Of a stretch of 64,000 nt of DNA, positions 11,152 to 21,536 are shown piece by piece. How positions within the stretch are numbered: position 1 is the first letter of the stretch; each line of letters opens with the position of its first letter. Location: NCBI GenBank assembly GCA_040954445.1, contig CP144361.1, forward strand, positions 1-64,000, read 5' to 3'. The position numbers were made by a program, and so were the translations under genes. Source of the DNA: Burkholderia sp. (GTDB taxonomy: Bacteria; Pseudomonadota; Gammaproteobacteria; Burkholderiales; Burkholderiaceae). Below the pieces are notes generated by a model, which made no database searches, was not told the origin of the DNA, and was given only the letters and a program-made list of their open reading frames with translations.

Positions 11152-11820
11152 TTACTTCTGCACTTGCTGCGTACCGACTACTTCAACTTCCACGCGGCGG
11201 TCCGGAGCCAGGCAGGCGATGAGCTGCTTGCGGTACTTCTGGTTGCAGCCAGTCGTGACCGGGTTACGCTTTCCCTTGCCTTCCGTGTAGACTTTGCTCG
11301 ACTCGAGGCCCTTGCTGACCAGATACGACTTGACAGCTTGCGCACGGCGCAGCGACAGACGGTCGTTGTACTTGTTCGAGCCGATGCGGTCGGTGTGGCC
11401 GGTGGCGATCACGACTTCGATATTTATGCCCTGGATCTTAACTACCAGCGCGTCCAACGTCTGCTTGCCCAACGGCTTGAGGGTAGCCTTGTCAAAGTCG
11501 AACAATGCGTCAGCCTGATACGTGATTTTCTGGCTCATGATGGCCGGTGGAGCAACTGGAGCAACCGGAGCGATCGGCTTCGGAGCTGCCTGTGCCTGCG
11601 CGACCAGCGCGCCATCGCACTGCGCGTTCGCCGTGGCCGGCGTCCAGAACGCATCGCGCCAGCAAAGCTGGTTTGTGCCATTTGTCCATACGTATTCGCC
11701 CGTGCCATTCCCCCAGTTGTCATTCACGGCTTGTCGCGATGCCGGCACCAACTCTGCCGAAGCGGATGCAGCCACTACTGCAGTAGCCGAAATGAACACG
11801 AGCTTTGAAAATTTATTCAT
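11152..11820 (-). CDS. OmpA-family outer-membrane lipoprotein-like/peptidoglycan-binding protein
   Basis: 222 aa. The N-terminal signal peptide (MNKFSKLVFISATAVVAASASA) is followed by a region with WGNGTGEYVW and CW...C pairs, then an Ala/Pro linker (APKPIAPVAPVAPPA). The C-terminal OmpA domain has TYQADALFDFDKATLKP, ATGHTDRIGSNKYNDRLS and RAQAVKSYL, which bind peptidoglycan and tether the envelope. It ends in DRRVEVEVVG. The start at 11820 has a strong Shine-Dalgarno (GAGGAGAA). This is the common Burkholderia OmpA-like protein with a short N-terminal part rather than a full 8-strand barrel. Frame intact; both neighbouring blocks are IS relics. Confidence 0.92.
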   Translation of the reverse strand: MNKFSKLVFISATAVVAASASAELVPASRQAVNDNWGNGTGEYVWTNGTNQLCWRDAFWTPATANAQCDGALVAQAQAAPKPIAPVAPVAPPAIMSQKITYQADALFDFDKATLKPLGKQTLDALVVKIQGINIEVVIATGHTDRIGSNKYNDRLSLRRAQAVKSYLVSKGLESSKVYTEGKGKRNPVTTGCNQKYRKQLIACLAPDRRVEVEVVGTQQVQK

Positions 11821-12159
11821 ATTTCTCCTCTCGAAATTGAGATTACCGCAGGTTGACTGCGAGCTTGATCACGATGACAAGTCATACATTGCTCGGAGCA
11901 TAACATTGGTGTGATACAAAAACGCGCCACTTTTCCCCTGGGAGCAGGGTCTGAGTTTTAATACTTCGACATTCTGCCATATCGTTCCCGTTCCACGAAA
12001 ATCCCCCGAGAAGCCCATGGCGATTAGGGTGCCAATGTAACTTTCGTTTTCAGGATGTTTCAAAGGTAGTTGCAAGGGTGAAATGCAACGCACCCCTGAG
12101 CAGCCTTAAATCTGCAGTACAACAGCTTCATCAACCGACAAATTATTGATCCGTCATTC
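11821..12159. other. Leader/upstream region of the OmpA-like gene
   Basis: No gene recognised. It probably holds the promoter of the minus-strand OmpA-like gene, but I cannot place boxes with confidence. The last ~20 bp (ATTATTGATCCGTCATTC) are a scrap of repeat B. Confidence 0.4.
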
Positions 12160-12335
12160 GGCGTTGTTGCATAAATCGAGCGAGATCCATTGATGTTTAC
12201 GCACAACAGTCTCGGGGCCAGATCCCTATCAAGTCAGATTCTAGATTACTCTAGAATCTGACTTGATAGGGGGCTGGGACGGCGAGCGTTGCGCGTAAAC
12301 ATCAATGGATCTCGCTCGATTTATGCAACAACGCC
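12160..12335. mobile_element. LL palindromic miniature element (176 bp)
   Basis: Inverted copies of the first ~85 bp of the IS left end meet at GATTCTAGATTACTCTAGAATC. Both arms share variants not seen in the other left ends here (CCATTGATG in place of CCGTTGACG, and ATTCTAGA in place of ATTCCAGA), suggesting one arm was copied from the other. The middles of the arms have since diverged. No target duplication. Confidence 0.88.
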
Positions 12336-12448
12336 TCGGCGTAATCAACCACATGGCGGACCGCACTCGTCCGCAATCCGTTCATATCGCCTGAAATTAT
12401 GCCCGTCGATGCCATTGCGGCCTCGCGCTCGATTTACGCAACATCGCC
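12336..12448 (+). mobile_element. IS903-group right-end remnant
   Basis: Last ~110 bp of an IS copy (from the GGCGTAATCAACC codons to the right terminal repeat GATTTACGCAACATCGCC), directly after the LL element. Confidence 0.85.
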
Positions 12449-13568
12449 CTATACTTCGATGCTATATTGTCCCGAACTTGCAACCGACCAGAGATGGCAC
12501 GCAACGGTCGGGGACAGCCCCCTGTTATTAAGTCGGATTCCGGCGTAACTTTCCAAGTTTTGCCAAGAGAATCCGCAAAACCCATACACAAGACATGTGA
12601 GCCGAAGGCACCCCCTACCGTGTCAGGAACTGGACCGCCTATAATGCAGGCCTGATCAATCGGAGGAACGTGACGATATGTGTAGAGATGAAGCCATCCT
12701 TGCCAGAATGCTCAACGGTCCCATATCCATGCGTGCTCGCCCGCGTCTTTATGGCGATACGCTGATTCAGGCATTACTTGGCGTGAAGAACCGTCTATCG
12801 ACTGCTGCTGTGCGGCCCCCTGCAAGGTTTTACCCAAAGTCTGCACGATCTAGCCTTCCCGATCTTGCTGGTGCCGAATTACATCAGGCTCTGTCGCCGG
12901 GCAAAAACGCTTGATGTCGAACTGCCGATCCTTCGTGACAATGAACCGATCCATCTGGTTGTCGACAGCACCGGTCTAAAGGCCTATGGCGAAGGTGAAT
13001 AGAAGGTGCTGCCAGCGCGCGGCTACTCGAAGCGGCGAACGAGGTGCACAGTCCAGCTTTGCGCTCAACGCGAATACGGGTCAAGTGCATGCCGCGCTGA
13101 TGACGCATCAGGATATGGCTGACGGTGACGCTCTCTGGCCAAGTTGCTCGATCAGATTCCGCGCGACGCACAGATCGATCTCATCGTCGACGACGGTGCC
13201 TACAACGCCAAGCCATACCATGCGGCCATTGCAGCACGCAGTGCTGTTTCTTCAATTCCTCCACGCGCTGGTGCCGCTCATTGGCCAGCGGATATGCCCG
13301 GTGCGGCGTGGCGTAACGGTGCGATTGATGCAATTGTCTGTGAAGGTTGTTGAGGATGGAAGAAAGGCAGTGGCTACCACCAGCGATCGCTTGCCGAGAA
13401 TGCGAGGTATCGGTTCAGGAAGCCGGCTCACCGGCAACTATCTCTGGTGGGTGAGTCGGCGTAATCAACCGCATGGCGGAACTCGCTCGTCCGCAATCCG
13501 TTCGTGTTGCCTGAAATTATGCCCGTCGATGCCATTGCATCCTCACGCTTGATTTATGTAACAACCCC
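12449..13568 (+). mobile_element. Old, heavily degraded IS903-group copy
   Basis: Recognisable over its length (GCCGAAGGCACCCCCTACCGTG near 12602, LPILRDNEPIHLVVDSTGLK codons near 12920, right end at 13568) but with many indels and stops. It is among the most diverged copies here, with 53820-54952. It is followed by CGATGGACATGGA and a half copy of repeat B, as at 54952. Confidence 0.85.
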
Positions 13569-13914
13569 GATGGACATGGACAAATGGAGATATGAGGGAC
13601 GATTTTCCAATTTTAAGATAACGAATTGCGGATCAATATTAAGGATAATAGGCGAGTTGGACGCCACACTCCTGTCCCCGCAACCAAGAACCAAGTTAGA
13701 CAAATGATGGGTCACGGCATTGGAGGCTGGTGGCCCATTTTCTTTTTCGGCGCCCCTTCCGCTATCCTCGGCAGTTCTTCCGCCACAGCGCCCGACCAGG
13801 CATCAGGAGCCTGGAAGACATCGCGCCAACAAGCTTTGCAGCGCCGTCCGAGCGTTCAAGAATGCCCCGGGCCCGGGGGAATACACTCGCATCACCTTTC
13901 GTTTCCTTATCCCT
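13569..13914. repeat. Repeat B half copy, then spacer without a recognised gene
   Basis: 13569-13638 is a repeat B half (GAGGGACGATTTTCCAATTT through AATTGCGGATCAAT). The remaining ~275 bp upstream of the Nudix gene show nothing identifiable. A frame starting MMGHGIGGWWPIFFF is open for about 90 codons but matches no family I know. Confidence 0.55.
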
Positions 13915-14460
13915 ATGAAATTCTGCTCAGTCTGCGGCCACGAAGTCATCTCGCGCATCCCTTTTGGTGACAACCACGAACGCTTCGTCTGCGACCAGTG
14001 CGGCACGATCCACTACCAGAATCCGCGCAACGTAGTCGGCACGGTACCGGTATGGGGTGATCAGGTGCTGCTGTGCCGGCGCGCGATCGAACCGCGCCAG
14101 GGCTACTGGACGCTGCCAGCGGGTTTCATGGAGATGGGCGAGACGACTTCCGAAGCCGCCGCGCGCGAGACGCTCGAGGAAGCGGGCGCGCACGTCGAGG
14201 TGCAGAACCTGTTCACGCTACTGAACGTGCCGCATGTGCACCAGGTTCATCTATTTTACCTGGCGCGCCCGACCGGCCCCGAGTACAAGGCCGGCACAGA
14301 AAGCCTGGAGGTGCGCCTGTTCGACGAGGGGGAGATTCCCTGGGATGCCATCGCCTTCCCAACCGTCAGCCAAACCCTTCGCCTGTTCTTCGCCGACCGA
14401 GCCGCTGGCAGCTTCGGAGTTCATACCGGCGACATCTTCCGCTCGCTGCGCAATGGCTGA
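13915..14460 (+). CDS. Nudix hydrolase with N-terminal zinc ribbon
   Basis: 181 aa. An N-terminal zinc-ribbon-like pair CSVCG and CDQCG (residues 3-35) is followed by a Nudix domain whose box GFMEMGETTSEAAARETLEE continues AGA, fitting the G-x5-E-x7-R-E-x2-E-E-x-G pattern. This architecture resembles NudC-like and ADP-ribose/NADH pyrophosphatases and cleaves nucleoside diphosphates linked to another group; the exact substrate cannot be told. I chose the ATG at 13915 (MKFCSVCG) because the zinc ribbon starts there; the upstream extension has no family-like sequence. An RR element follows about 50 bp after the stop. Frame intact. Confidence 0.9.
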   Translation: MKFCSVCGHEVISRIPFGDNHERFVCDQCGTIHYQNPRNVVGTVPVWGDQVLLCRRAIEPRQGYWTLPAGFMEMGETTSEAAARETLEEAGAHVEVQNLFTLLNVPHVHQVHLFYLARPTGPEYKAGTESLEVRLFDEGEIPWDAIAFPTVSQTLRLFFADRAAGSFGVHTGDIFRSLRNG

Positions 14461-14513
14461 CGGGTGGGCCGCCACATGGTCTCCTGGTTCGCGACCGACA
14501 ACCCTCTTCCAAG

Positions 14514-14651
14514 GGCGTTGTTGCATAAATCGAGCGTGAGGACGTAATGGAACGGATTGCAGACCTCGCTCGTCCGCAATCCGTTCGCATTGCCTGAAAT
14601 TATGCCCTTCGATGCCATTGCGTCCTCGCGCTCGATTTATGCAACAACCCC
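14514..14651. mobile_element. RR palindromic miniature element (138 bp)
   Basis: Right-end/right-end form without the embedded repeat B core. The centre reads CGGATTGCAGACCTCGCTCG and its partner TCCGCAATCCG. The outer right repeat ends AACAACCCC instead of AACAACGCC. No 9-bp duplication in the flanks. Confidence 0.87.
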
Positions 14652-14739
14652 ACTCGAAGGACTGGGGGAGGACGTTCACGGTAAACCCGTACGGGGGGGA
14701 CCCTGACGCCGAGGCTGATTCGCAGCCTCACGACGACGA

Positions 14740-14822
14740 ACCTGATTGATAATTCGAATTTTTCCATGCCCCTCACATGAGGGGCGATTTTCTAATGTCA
14801 AGATCACGAATTGCGGATCAAT
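14740..14822. repeat. Repeat B, partial copy truncating ribE
   Basis: Contains TTTTTCCATGCCCCTCACAT, the inner pair CCCCTCACATGAGGGG and the terminal CACGAATTGCGGATCAAT, then an IS terminal-repeat scrap (TGCAACAACACC). Read leftwards from ribE it supplies that gene's last codons and stop. The preceding ~85 bp (14652-14739) show nothing I recognise. Confidence 0.8.
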
Positions 14823-15427
14823 ATGCAACAACACCGCTCCACATACCGCGCGATCATGTCGATCTCGAGATTTACCTGCGAGCCGACTTTCAGGTGGCGC
14901 AACGTGGTAACCTGCACCGTATACGGGATCAGGTTGATCGAGAATTCGCAGCCATCCGCGAGATCCTTCACGGCATTGATGGTCAGGCTCACGCCATTGA
15001 CCGTGATCGAGCCCCGGTAGGCCAAGTATTTGCCCAGGTCCTTTGGTGCAAGCACGCACAGCTTGTGCGACTCGCCCACCGGCGCGAAATGCGTCACCGT
15101 CCCGAGCCCGTCCACATGGCCCGACACAATATGGCCGCCCAGCCGGTCATGCGCGCGAAGCGCCTTCTCGAGATTAACCTCGCCTGGCTCGCTCAGGCCG
15201 ACCGTCTTGTTCAGGCTTTTGCGCGAAACATCGACAGTAAACGTCGCGGCGGTGGTCTCGATCGCCGTCATGCAGGCACCCTGGATTGAGATGCTGTCGC
15301 CGAGCGCCATATCGTCCAGGTCGAGCCTGCCCGCGTGGACCACCAGCCGAACGCCGGCATCGGCTTCGGTGCCGAGTGGTGTGATCGATTCAATGCGACC
15401 AACCGCTGCTACGATTCCGGTAAACAT
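14804..15427 (-). CDS. ribE: riboflavin synthase, C-terminus replaced by repeat
   Basis: Dismutates two lumazines to riboflavin and its pyrimidine precursor. 207 aa with duplicated lumazine-binding barrels: MFTGIVAAVG at the N-terminus, then IQGACMTAIE, GGHIVSGHVDGLGTV and the second-domain VNGVSLTINAV. The ATG at 15427 gives the invariant MFTGIV start; the frame is open five codons further. It is the third gene of hemL-ribD-ribE, 21 bp after ribD. The native C-terminus after IARYVER is lost. The last residues (CCCILIRNS) come from an IS-end scrap and repeat B. The missing part is the variable trimer-helix tail, so activity is possible but trimerisation may suffer. Confidence 0.9.
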   Translation of the reverse strand: MFTGIVAAVGRIESITPLGTEADAGVRLVVHAGRLDLDDMALGDSISIQGACMTAIETTAATFTVDVSRKSLNKTVGLSEPGEVNLEKALRAHDRLGGHIVSGHVDGLGTVTHFAPVGESHKLCVLAPKDLGKYLAYRGSITVNGVSLTINAVKDLADGCEFSINLIPYTVQVTTLRHLKVGSQVNLEIDMIARYVERCCCILIRNS

Positions 15428-15448
15428 CGTGAGATTTCCCAAGCAAAT

Positions 15449-16567
15449 TCAGTTGGCCGACGCGGCGGCGAAGCGTGCGAGGATTCGCAGGTCTTCGCCG
15501 ATCCGGTCAATAGTATGGAATTGCAGATGCGTACGCTGTTCGAGCTTGGCCGGGGCGGCGAGGTTGAACATGCCGACCGCGTTGTCGCCGAGCAGGGTCG
15601 GCGCGACATAGATCAGCAGTTCGTCAACGCAGCCCTCGCGTAGCAGTGAGCCATTCAGCTTGTGCCCGGCTGCGACATGCAGCTCGTTGATGCCGCGCTT
15701 GCCGAGCTCCTGCAGCAGGGCCGGCAGATCGACCTTGCCGTTCGGGCCAGCCAGCGGCACCACTTCGGTTCCGCGATCGCGCAGCGCAGCGGCGCGTCCT
15801 TCGCCAGCCGCGTCGAGCTCGCCACAGAAGATCAGGATCGACCTGCCGCTTAACAGCTTTGCATCCAGAGAAATTTCGAGCCGGCTGTCCACCAGCACAC
15901 GCAGCGGTTGGCGTGGTGTATCGATGCCGCGCACGGTCAGCTGCGGATCGTCCTTGCGCACCGTGCCAATGCCGGTCAGGATCGCGCAGGCGCGGGCGCG
16001 CCAGGCATGGCCGTCAGCGCGCGAAGCCTCGCCGGTAATCCACTGGCTCTGGCCGTCGGGCAGCGAGGTGCGGGCGTCCAGCGAAATGGCTGACTTCATT
16101 CGTACCCAGGGCTGGCCGCGCGTCATGCGCGACACGAAACCGATGTTCATCTCGCGCGCTTCCGGCGCGAGCAGCCCACAGCGCACGTCGATGCCGGCGT
16201 CGCGCAGCATCGCGCAGCCCTTGCCCGATACCAGCGGGTTCGGGTCGTCCATTGCCACTACCACCTTGGCTACGCATGCGTTGATCAGGGCTAGCGCGCA
16301 GGGCGGCGTGCGCTCGAAGTGACTACAGGGCTCCAGTGTCACGTAGACGGTCGCGCCGCTCAGGTCGTGGCCGCGTGAACACGCGTCCTTCATGGCCTGC
16401 ACTTCGGCGTGGTCCTGGCCGACCGGCTGGGTATAACCCTCGCCGATCACCGCTTCGTCCTTGACGATCACGCAGCCCACGCGCGGGTTTGGCGAGGTCG
16501 TGTACATTCCGCGTGACGACAGGTCGAGCGCGCGCTGCATATGCGCGAAATCTAACTCTGAAAACAT
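15449..16567 (-). CDS. ribD: bifunctional pyrimidine deaminase/reductase of riboflavin synthesis
   Basis: Deaminates the diamino-pyrimidine phosphate made from GTP, then reduces its ribose with NADPH. 372 aa. The N-terminal cytidine-deaminase-like domain has QDHAEVQA (zinc His and catalytic Glu) and PCSHFERTPPCA (two zinc Cys). The reductase domain starts near residue 145 (WVRMKSAISLDAR) with TGIGTVRKDDPQLTVR and a late VDELLIYVAPTLLG. Length is normal and no motif is missing. It is the middle gene of a tight operon, 21 bp after hemL and 21 bp before ribE on the same strand. Confidence 0.96.
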   Translation of the reverse strand: MFSELDFAHMQRALDLSSRGMYTTSPNPRVGCVIVKDEAVIGEGYTQPVGQDHAEVQAMKDACSRGHDLSGATVYVTLEPCSHFERTPPCALALINACVAKVVVAMDDPNPLVSGKGCAMLRDAGIDVRCGLLAPEAREMNIGFVSRMTRGQPWVRMKSAISLDARTSLPDGQSQWITGEASRADGHAWRARACAILTGIGTVRKDDPQLTVRGIDTPRQPLRVLVDSRLEISLDAKLLSGRSILIFCGELDAAGEGRAAALRDRGTEVVPLAGPNGKVDLPALLQELGKRGINELHVAAGHKLNGSLLREGCVDELLIYVAPTLLGDNAVGMFNLAAPAKLEQRTHLQFHTIDRIGEDLRILARFAAASAN

Positions 16568-16588
16568 ACGCGTCTCCCTATCGGTGGG

Positions 16589-17875
16589 TCAGACTGCGGC
16601 CAGGGCACCGAAGGCACGGCGCGCGGCGGCGAGCGTTTCATCGATCACCGCGTCGTCGTGCACGCTGGAGACGAAGCCGGCCTCGTAGGCCGAGGGCGCG
16701 AAATATACACCCTCGTCGAGCATCAGGTGGAAGAAGCGGTTGAAGCTCGCGATGTCGCTCCTGGTCACGTCGGTGAAACCAGTCGGCACTGCCACAGTGA
16801 AGTAGAGGCCGAATATCGCGCCGATCGCGTCGGTCGAGAACGGCACGCCGGCGGCGCACGCCTCGGCGGCGAGGCCGTCAGCCAGGCGTCTGGTCTGCGC
16901 TGTAAGCGCCTCGTAGAAGCCGGGTGCCTGGATCAGCTGCAGGGTCTTAAGGCCGGCAGCTACCGCGATCGGGTTGCCCGACAGCGTACCGGCCTGGTAA
17001 ACGCCGCCCAGAGGCGCGAGTTGGGCCATGATGTCGCGACACCCGCCGAACGCGGCTGCCGGCATGCCGCCGCCGATTACCTTGCCCAGGCAAGTCAGGT
17101 CGGCCTGGATGCCGTAATGCTGCTGTGCGCCGCCGAGCGCGACGCGGAAGCCGCACATCACTTCGTCGAAGATCAGCACGGCACCATGCCTGGTGCAGAG
17201 CGCTCGCAACGCTCGCAGAAACTCGGAGGTACCGCGCACCAGGTTCATATTACCGGCCACTGGCTCGACGATCACGGCGGCGATCTCGTCGCCGAATGCG
17301 CCGAAGGCCTCCTCCAGCGCCGCCACGTTATTATACTCGAGCACCGTGGTGTGCTTGGCGATGTCGACCGGAACGCCGGCCGAAGTTGGGTTGCCGAAGG
17401 TCAGTAGGCCAGAGCCGGCTTTCACCAACAAGCTGTCGGCGTGGCCGTGGTAGCAGCCCTCGAACTTCACGATGCGGCTGCGGTTGGTGAAGCCGCGAGC
17501 CAGGCGCAGCGCGCTCATGGTTGCTTCGGTGCCGCTTGACACCATCCGCACCTGCTCAATGCTGGGCACCAGCTTACAGATCTCCTCAGCGATCTCGATC
17601 TCGGCCTCGGTCGGCGCGCCGAACGAGAAGCCGTCAGCTAGCGCGCGCTGCACCGCCTCAAGCACCTCAGGATGGACGTGCCCGACGATCACCGGGCCCC
17701 ACGAGCCGATATAGTCAATATAGCGCTTTCCGTCGGCGTCCCAGAAATAGGGGCCATGAGCGCGGGACACGAAGCGTGGCGTGCCGCCGACCGAGTGGAA
17801 AGCGCGCACAGGCGAGTTGACACCGCCCGGGATAGCGCGCTGGGCGCGTTCGAAGAGCGTTTGATTATTCGACAT
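16589..17875 (-). CDS. hemL: glutamate-1-semialdehyde 2,1-aminomutase
   Basis: PLP enzyme that makes 5-aminolevulinate in the C5 tetrapyrrole route. 428 aa, normal length. N-terminus [20 protein letters not shown], then [15 protein letters not shown] and [27 protein letters not shown] is followed by the PLP-lysine segment [16 protein letters not shown]. The start at 17875 gives the family N-terminus. The frame remains open to 18325 only because it runs through GC-rich leader and an IS fragment. First gene of hemL-ribD-ribE. About 250 bp of native upstream sequence survive before the IS fragment, so its promoter may be intact. Confidence 0.96.
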   Translation of the reverse strand: MSNNQTLFERAQRAIPGGVNSPVRAFHSVGGTPRFVSRAHGPYFWDADGKRYIDYIGSWGPVIVGHVHPEVLEAVQRALADGFSFGAPTEAEIEIAEEICKLVPSIEQVRMVSSGTEATMSALRLARGFTNRSRIVKFEGCYHGHADSLLVKAGSGLLTFGNPTSAGVPVDIAKHTTVLEYNNVAALEEAFGAFGDEIAAVIVEPVAGNMNLVRGTSEFLRALRALCTRHGAVLIFDEVMCGFRVALGGAQQHYGIQADLTCLGKVIGGGMPAAAFGGCRDIMAQLAPLGGVYQAGTLSGNPIAVAAGLKTLQLIQAPGFYEALTAQTRRLADGLAAEACAAGVPFSTDAIGAIFGLYFTVAVPTGFTDVTRSDIASFNRFFHLMLDEGVYFAPSAYEAGFVSSVHDDAVIDETLAAARRAFGALAAV

Positions 17876-18132
17876 GGAGAGACCCTGCAGACGGAAGCAG
17901 TGGCCGGCGGGGGCGGAGGAGGCCGCATCTTCCGCGCCGGGTGCGGACAACATGATCTTCGGATTGTACCGAAGAGTCGCCGGGTCTGGTCTGGAGCAGC
18001 AGCCCAAGGTTCCCCGTGTGCCGGAGTAGGACGGGGCCGGGCTGCGGACGAGGCGGAGGCCCCGCCGGGGCCTCGGAGTCTGAGGCGGCAGCTTGCGCCT
18101 GACCGAGGTGACCTGCTGTTGCGTAGCGTAAC

Positions 18133-18966
18133 GGCGCACCGGGCATATCCGCTGGCCAATGAACGGCACCCTCGCGTGGCGGAATCGAAGGAATAACACT
18201 GCGTGCAGCAATGGCCGCATGGCATGGCTTGGTGTCGTAGGCACCATCACCGCCGATGACATCGATTTGTTCTTCGCGTGGAATCTGGTCGAGCAACTGG
18301 GCCAGAGCGTCACCGTCAGCCACATTCTGATTCGTCATGAGCGCAGCATGCACTTGACCTGTATTCGCGTTGAGCGCGAGATGGACTTTACGCCACGTGC
18401 GCCGCTTCGAGTGGCCGTGCTGGCGCACCCCTTCCATTCACCTTCTCCATAGACCTTCAGACCGGTGCTGTCGACAACCAGATGGATCGGTTCATTGTCA
18501 CGAAGGATCGGCAGTTTGACATCAAGCGTTTTTGCCCGGCGACAGAGCGTGGTGTAATTCGGCACCGGCAAGCTCGGGAAGGCCAGATCGCGCAGACTTT
18601 GGGTGAAACCTTGCAGGGCGCGCAACGTCAGTCGATAGACGGTCTTCACGCCAAGTAATGCCTGAATCAGCGTATCGCCCCGTATAGACACGGGCGACCA
18701 CGTGTGGGTATGGCGTCGGGCCTTCTGGCAAGAACGGCTTCATCTATCCATATTGTTACGTTCCTCCGGTTGATCGGCCCTTCATTATAGGCCGCCCAAT
18801 TCCTGACACGGTAGCGTGCCTTCGGCTCACCTTTCTTGTGTATGTCCTTGCGCATTTTCTTGGAAAAATTAGGCAGTTACTCTGGAATCTGACTTGATAG
18901 GAGGCTGGCCCCGCGACCGTTGCGCGTAAACGTCAACGGATCTCGCTCGATTTATGCAACAACGCC
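18133..18966 (-). mobile_element. IS903-group IS fragment (left end and N-terminal two thirds)
   Basis: Reverse-orientation copy lacking about 290 bp at its right end, which is joined to hemL upstream sequence near 18133. It contains a CC insertion near 18428 and extra bases near 18678. It ends in a complete left terminal repeat at 18966. Confidence 0.88.
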
Positions 18967-19839
18967 CCATACCCACACGTGGTCGCCCGTGTCTATACGG
19001 CGATACGCTGATTCAGGCATTACTTGGCGTGAAGACCGTCTATCGACGGACGGTGCGCGCCCTGCAAAGTTTCCCCAAAGTCTGCGCGATCTGGCCTTTC
19101 CGAGCTTGCCGGTGCCGAATTACACCACGCTCTGTCGCCGGGCAAAAACGCTTGATGTCAAACTGCCGATCCTTCGTGACAATGAACCGATTCATCTGGT
19201 TGTCGACAGCACCGGTCTGAAGGTCTATGGAGAAGGTGAATGGAAGGTGCGCCAGCACGGCTACTCGAAGCGGCGCACGTGGCGTAAAGTCCATCTCGCG
19301 CTCAACGCGAATACGGGTCAAGTGCATGCTGCGCTAATGACGAATCAGAATGTGGCTGACGGTGACGCTCTGGCCCAGTTGCTCGACCAGATTCCACGCG
19401 AAGAACAAATCGATGTCATCGGCGGTGATGGTGCCTACGACACCAAGCCATGCCATGCGGCCATTGCTGCACGCAGTGCTATTCCTTCGATTCCGCCACG
19501 CGAGGGTGCCGTTCATTGGCCAGCGGATATGCCCGGCGCGGCGTGGCGTAATGGCGCGGTTGATGCAATTGCCCGTGACGGTCGTCGAGAATGGAAGCAA
19601 GAAAGTGGCTACCACCGGCGATCGCTTGCCGAGAATGCGATGTATCCGGTTCAAGACCCTCACCGGCAACTGTCTCTGGGCGCGTCACATCGACTCGCAG
19701 GCGAGACCGAGGTCTCCGTTCGCGTCGGCGTCATCAACCCCCTATGGCGGACCTCGCTCGTCCGCAATCCGTTCGTATCGCCTGAAATTATGCCCGTCGA
19801 TGCCATTACGTCCTCGCGCTCGATTTCTGAAACAACGCC
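18967..19839 (+). mobile_element. IS903-group IS fragment lacking its left end
   Basis: Begins inside the transposase (codons for PTRGRPCLYGD) right after the left repeat of the previous fragment, and runs to a right end with a changed repeat (GATTTCTGAAACAACGCC). Frame changes occur near 19072, 19645 and 19705; the last, an extra GA in GCGAGACCGAGG, lies in the same spot as in other copies. Confidence 0.88.
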
Positions 19840-19987
19840 ACGCCGGTTGGCAAAGATGTTGTAATTCAGATTTGAGATCGCTCCGCCGGGGCTTTACTGT
19901 GCGGGGCGGATGCTGGTGCGGGCCAGGACGATGAACGGAGGGAGGGTAAACCCAGGGGGCCTTTGTCCTCTTCTTGGCGGAGGGGCA

Positions 19988-21435
19988 TCAGGCAGCGGGA
20001 GCGCGCCCGTAGACGTCCTCGAAACGGACGATGTCATCCTCGCCGAGATACTCACCACACTGCACTTCGATCAGGATCAGGTCGAGCACGCCGGGATTGA
20101 TCAGACGATGCTTGTGGCCGGCGGTATGTAGGTTGATTCATTAGGCTGCAGCGAGATGACCTGCTCGCCGTTGACCACGTCTGCACAGCCGCGCACGACG
20201 ATCCAGTGTTCGCTGCGGTGATGGTGCAGCTGCAAGGACAGTGCCGCGCCCGACTTCACGACGATTCGCTTCATCTTGAAGCGATCGCCTTCCTCGAGCA
20301 CGGTGTAGGTGCCCCATGGACGATGGACCGTGCGATGGATACGATAGGCGTCGTGGTTCGAATGCTTGAGTTGTGCGACGATCTGCTTGACGTCCTGCGC
20401 GCGATCGCGTTTCGTAATCAGTAGCGCATCCGGCGTATCGACGACGACCAAGTCCTCGACGCCAACGGCACCGATAGTCCGTGCGTCGGAGCGAAAATAG
20501 CAGTTCGCGGTATCATGCAGCAGCGCTGCACCCTCGATGCGGTTGCCGCGCGAGTCCGGCTCCATGAGGTTACTGATCGCGAGCCACGAGCCGATGTCGC
20601 TCCAGCCGATATCGCAAGGCACCACGACGGCCTGTTGCGTATGCTCCATGACCGCGTAGTCGATCGATATATCCTTGGCGGTGCTAAATATTGAGCCGGC
20701 CAGCTCGACGACATAATCCTCTGCGCCGCTGCTCCAGCTGTCGGTCGGAATTGCCTGCAGCACCGGACCTGCGACGTCCGGTGCATGCGCCGCCATCTCG
20801 TCGAGCATAGTCTGGGCGGCGAAGCAGAAGATTCCGGCGTTCCAGACGTGCTTGCCGTCGCTCGAGAGCCGGGCGGCCAGCTCGGCGTTCGGCTTCTCGA
20901 TGAAGCTGATAATGTCGTGGGTGCCCGTGCTGCCGTTGCCATCGTGTTCGTACTCAATGTAGCCGAAGCCGGTTTCGGCGCGGGTCGGCTTTGCGCCGAA
21001 GGCGACGATCTTGCCCACGCTGGCAGCCTGCGTGGCTTGCAGGACCGCAGCGTTGAAGGCGTTGAGATCGTTGACCAGGTGATCCGCCGGCATGACCAGC
21101 ATCATCGCTTCCGGGCCGTGCCGCTCCCGCACTACGGCCGCCGCGGCTTCGATAGCTGCGGCCGTGTTGCGTGACACGGGTTCGAGCACGAAGCCCATGC
21201 GAACCTGGTCCTTTCGGATTTCTGCGCACTCGTCCTTGGTTAGGAAATAGGTATCGCGATTGGTGATGAATAAGACTTCGCCAGCCTTGGGAACACTGCA
21301 GGCACGTAGGTAGGTCTTCTGGAGCAGGGATTGCCCATCCGCTAGCTTAAGCAACGGCTTCGGAAAGGCTTCTCGGGATACGGGCCAGAGGCGCGTGCCT
21401 GCACCCCCGCAGATGATGATAGGAATGATGTTCAT
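19988..21435 (-). pseudogene. manC: manC, 1-nt frameshift near the C-terminus
   Basis: Mannose-1-phosphate guanylyltransferase/mannose-6-phosphate isomerase, making GDP-mannose for exopolysaccharide or O-antigen. From 21435: GGAGTRLWPVSREAFPKPL (nucleotide binding), FVLEPVSRNTAAA, FIEKPNAEL, VWNAGIFCF, WSDIGSW, then the cupin (isomerase) domain with RPWGTYTVLEEG and LQLHHHRSEHWIVV. After PNESTYIPP one base is missing near 20126, so the frame ends at 20101. In the shifted frame the native tail continues [20 protein letters not shown], then [21 protein letters not shown], to a stop at 19988. Total span 1448 nt fits 483 codons minus one base. The guanylyltransferase domain could still be made; the isomerase cupin loses about 45 residues. 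Confidence 0.88.
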
Positions 21436-21442
21436 GAAACTC

Positions 21443-21536
21443 TAACGGATCCGGTTGTGCAGACACGCTTTTTGAGCAGGTCTCGAACTTCAAGAGGCTT
21501 GGCCTCACGGGCTCAATATCAATCTACGATTTGAGG
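21443..21536. repeat. Repeat C end
   Basis: CTAACGGATCCGGTTGTGCA followed by GACACGCTTTTTGAGCAGG, just upstream of manC. It resembles the sequences at 7712, 28931 and (inverted) 25009. It probably removed or replaced the manC promoter region. Confidence 0.65.

Noticed and set aside
13682..13914. Small protein MMGHGIGGWWPIFFF... upstream of the Nudix gene
   Set aside because: No ribosome binding site or family match; composition drifts to ordinary spacer, so it was left as unassigned.
17876..18325. Extended N-terminus of hemL (150 extra codons)
   Set aside because: The upstream frame reads through GC-rich leader and an IS fragment; the family N-terminus begins at 17875.
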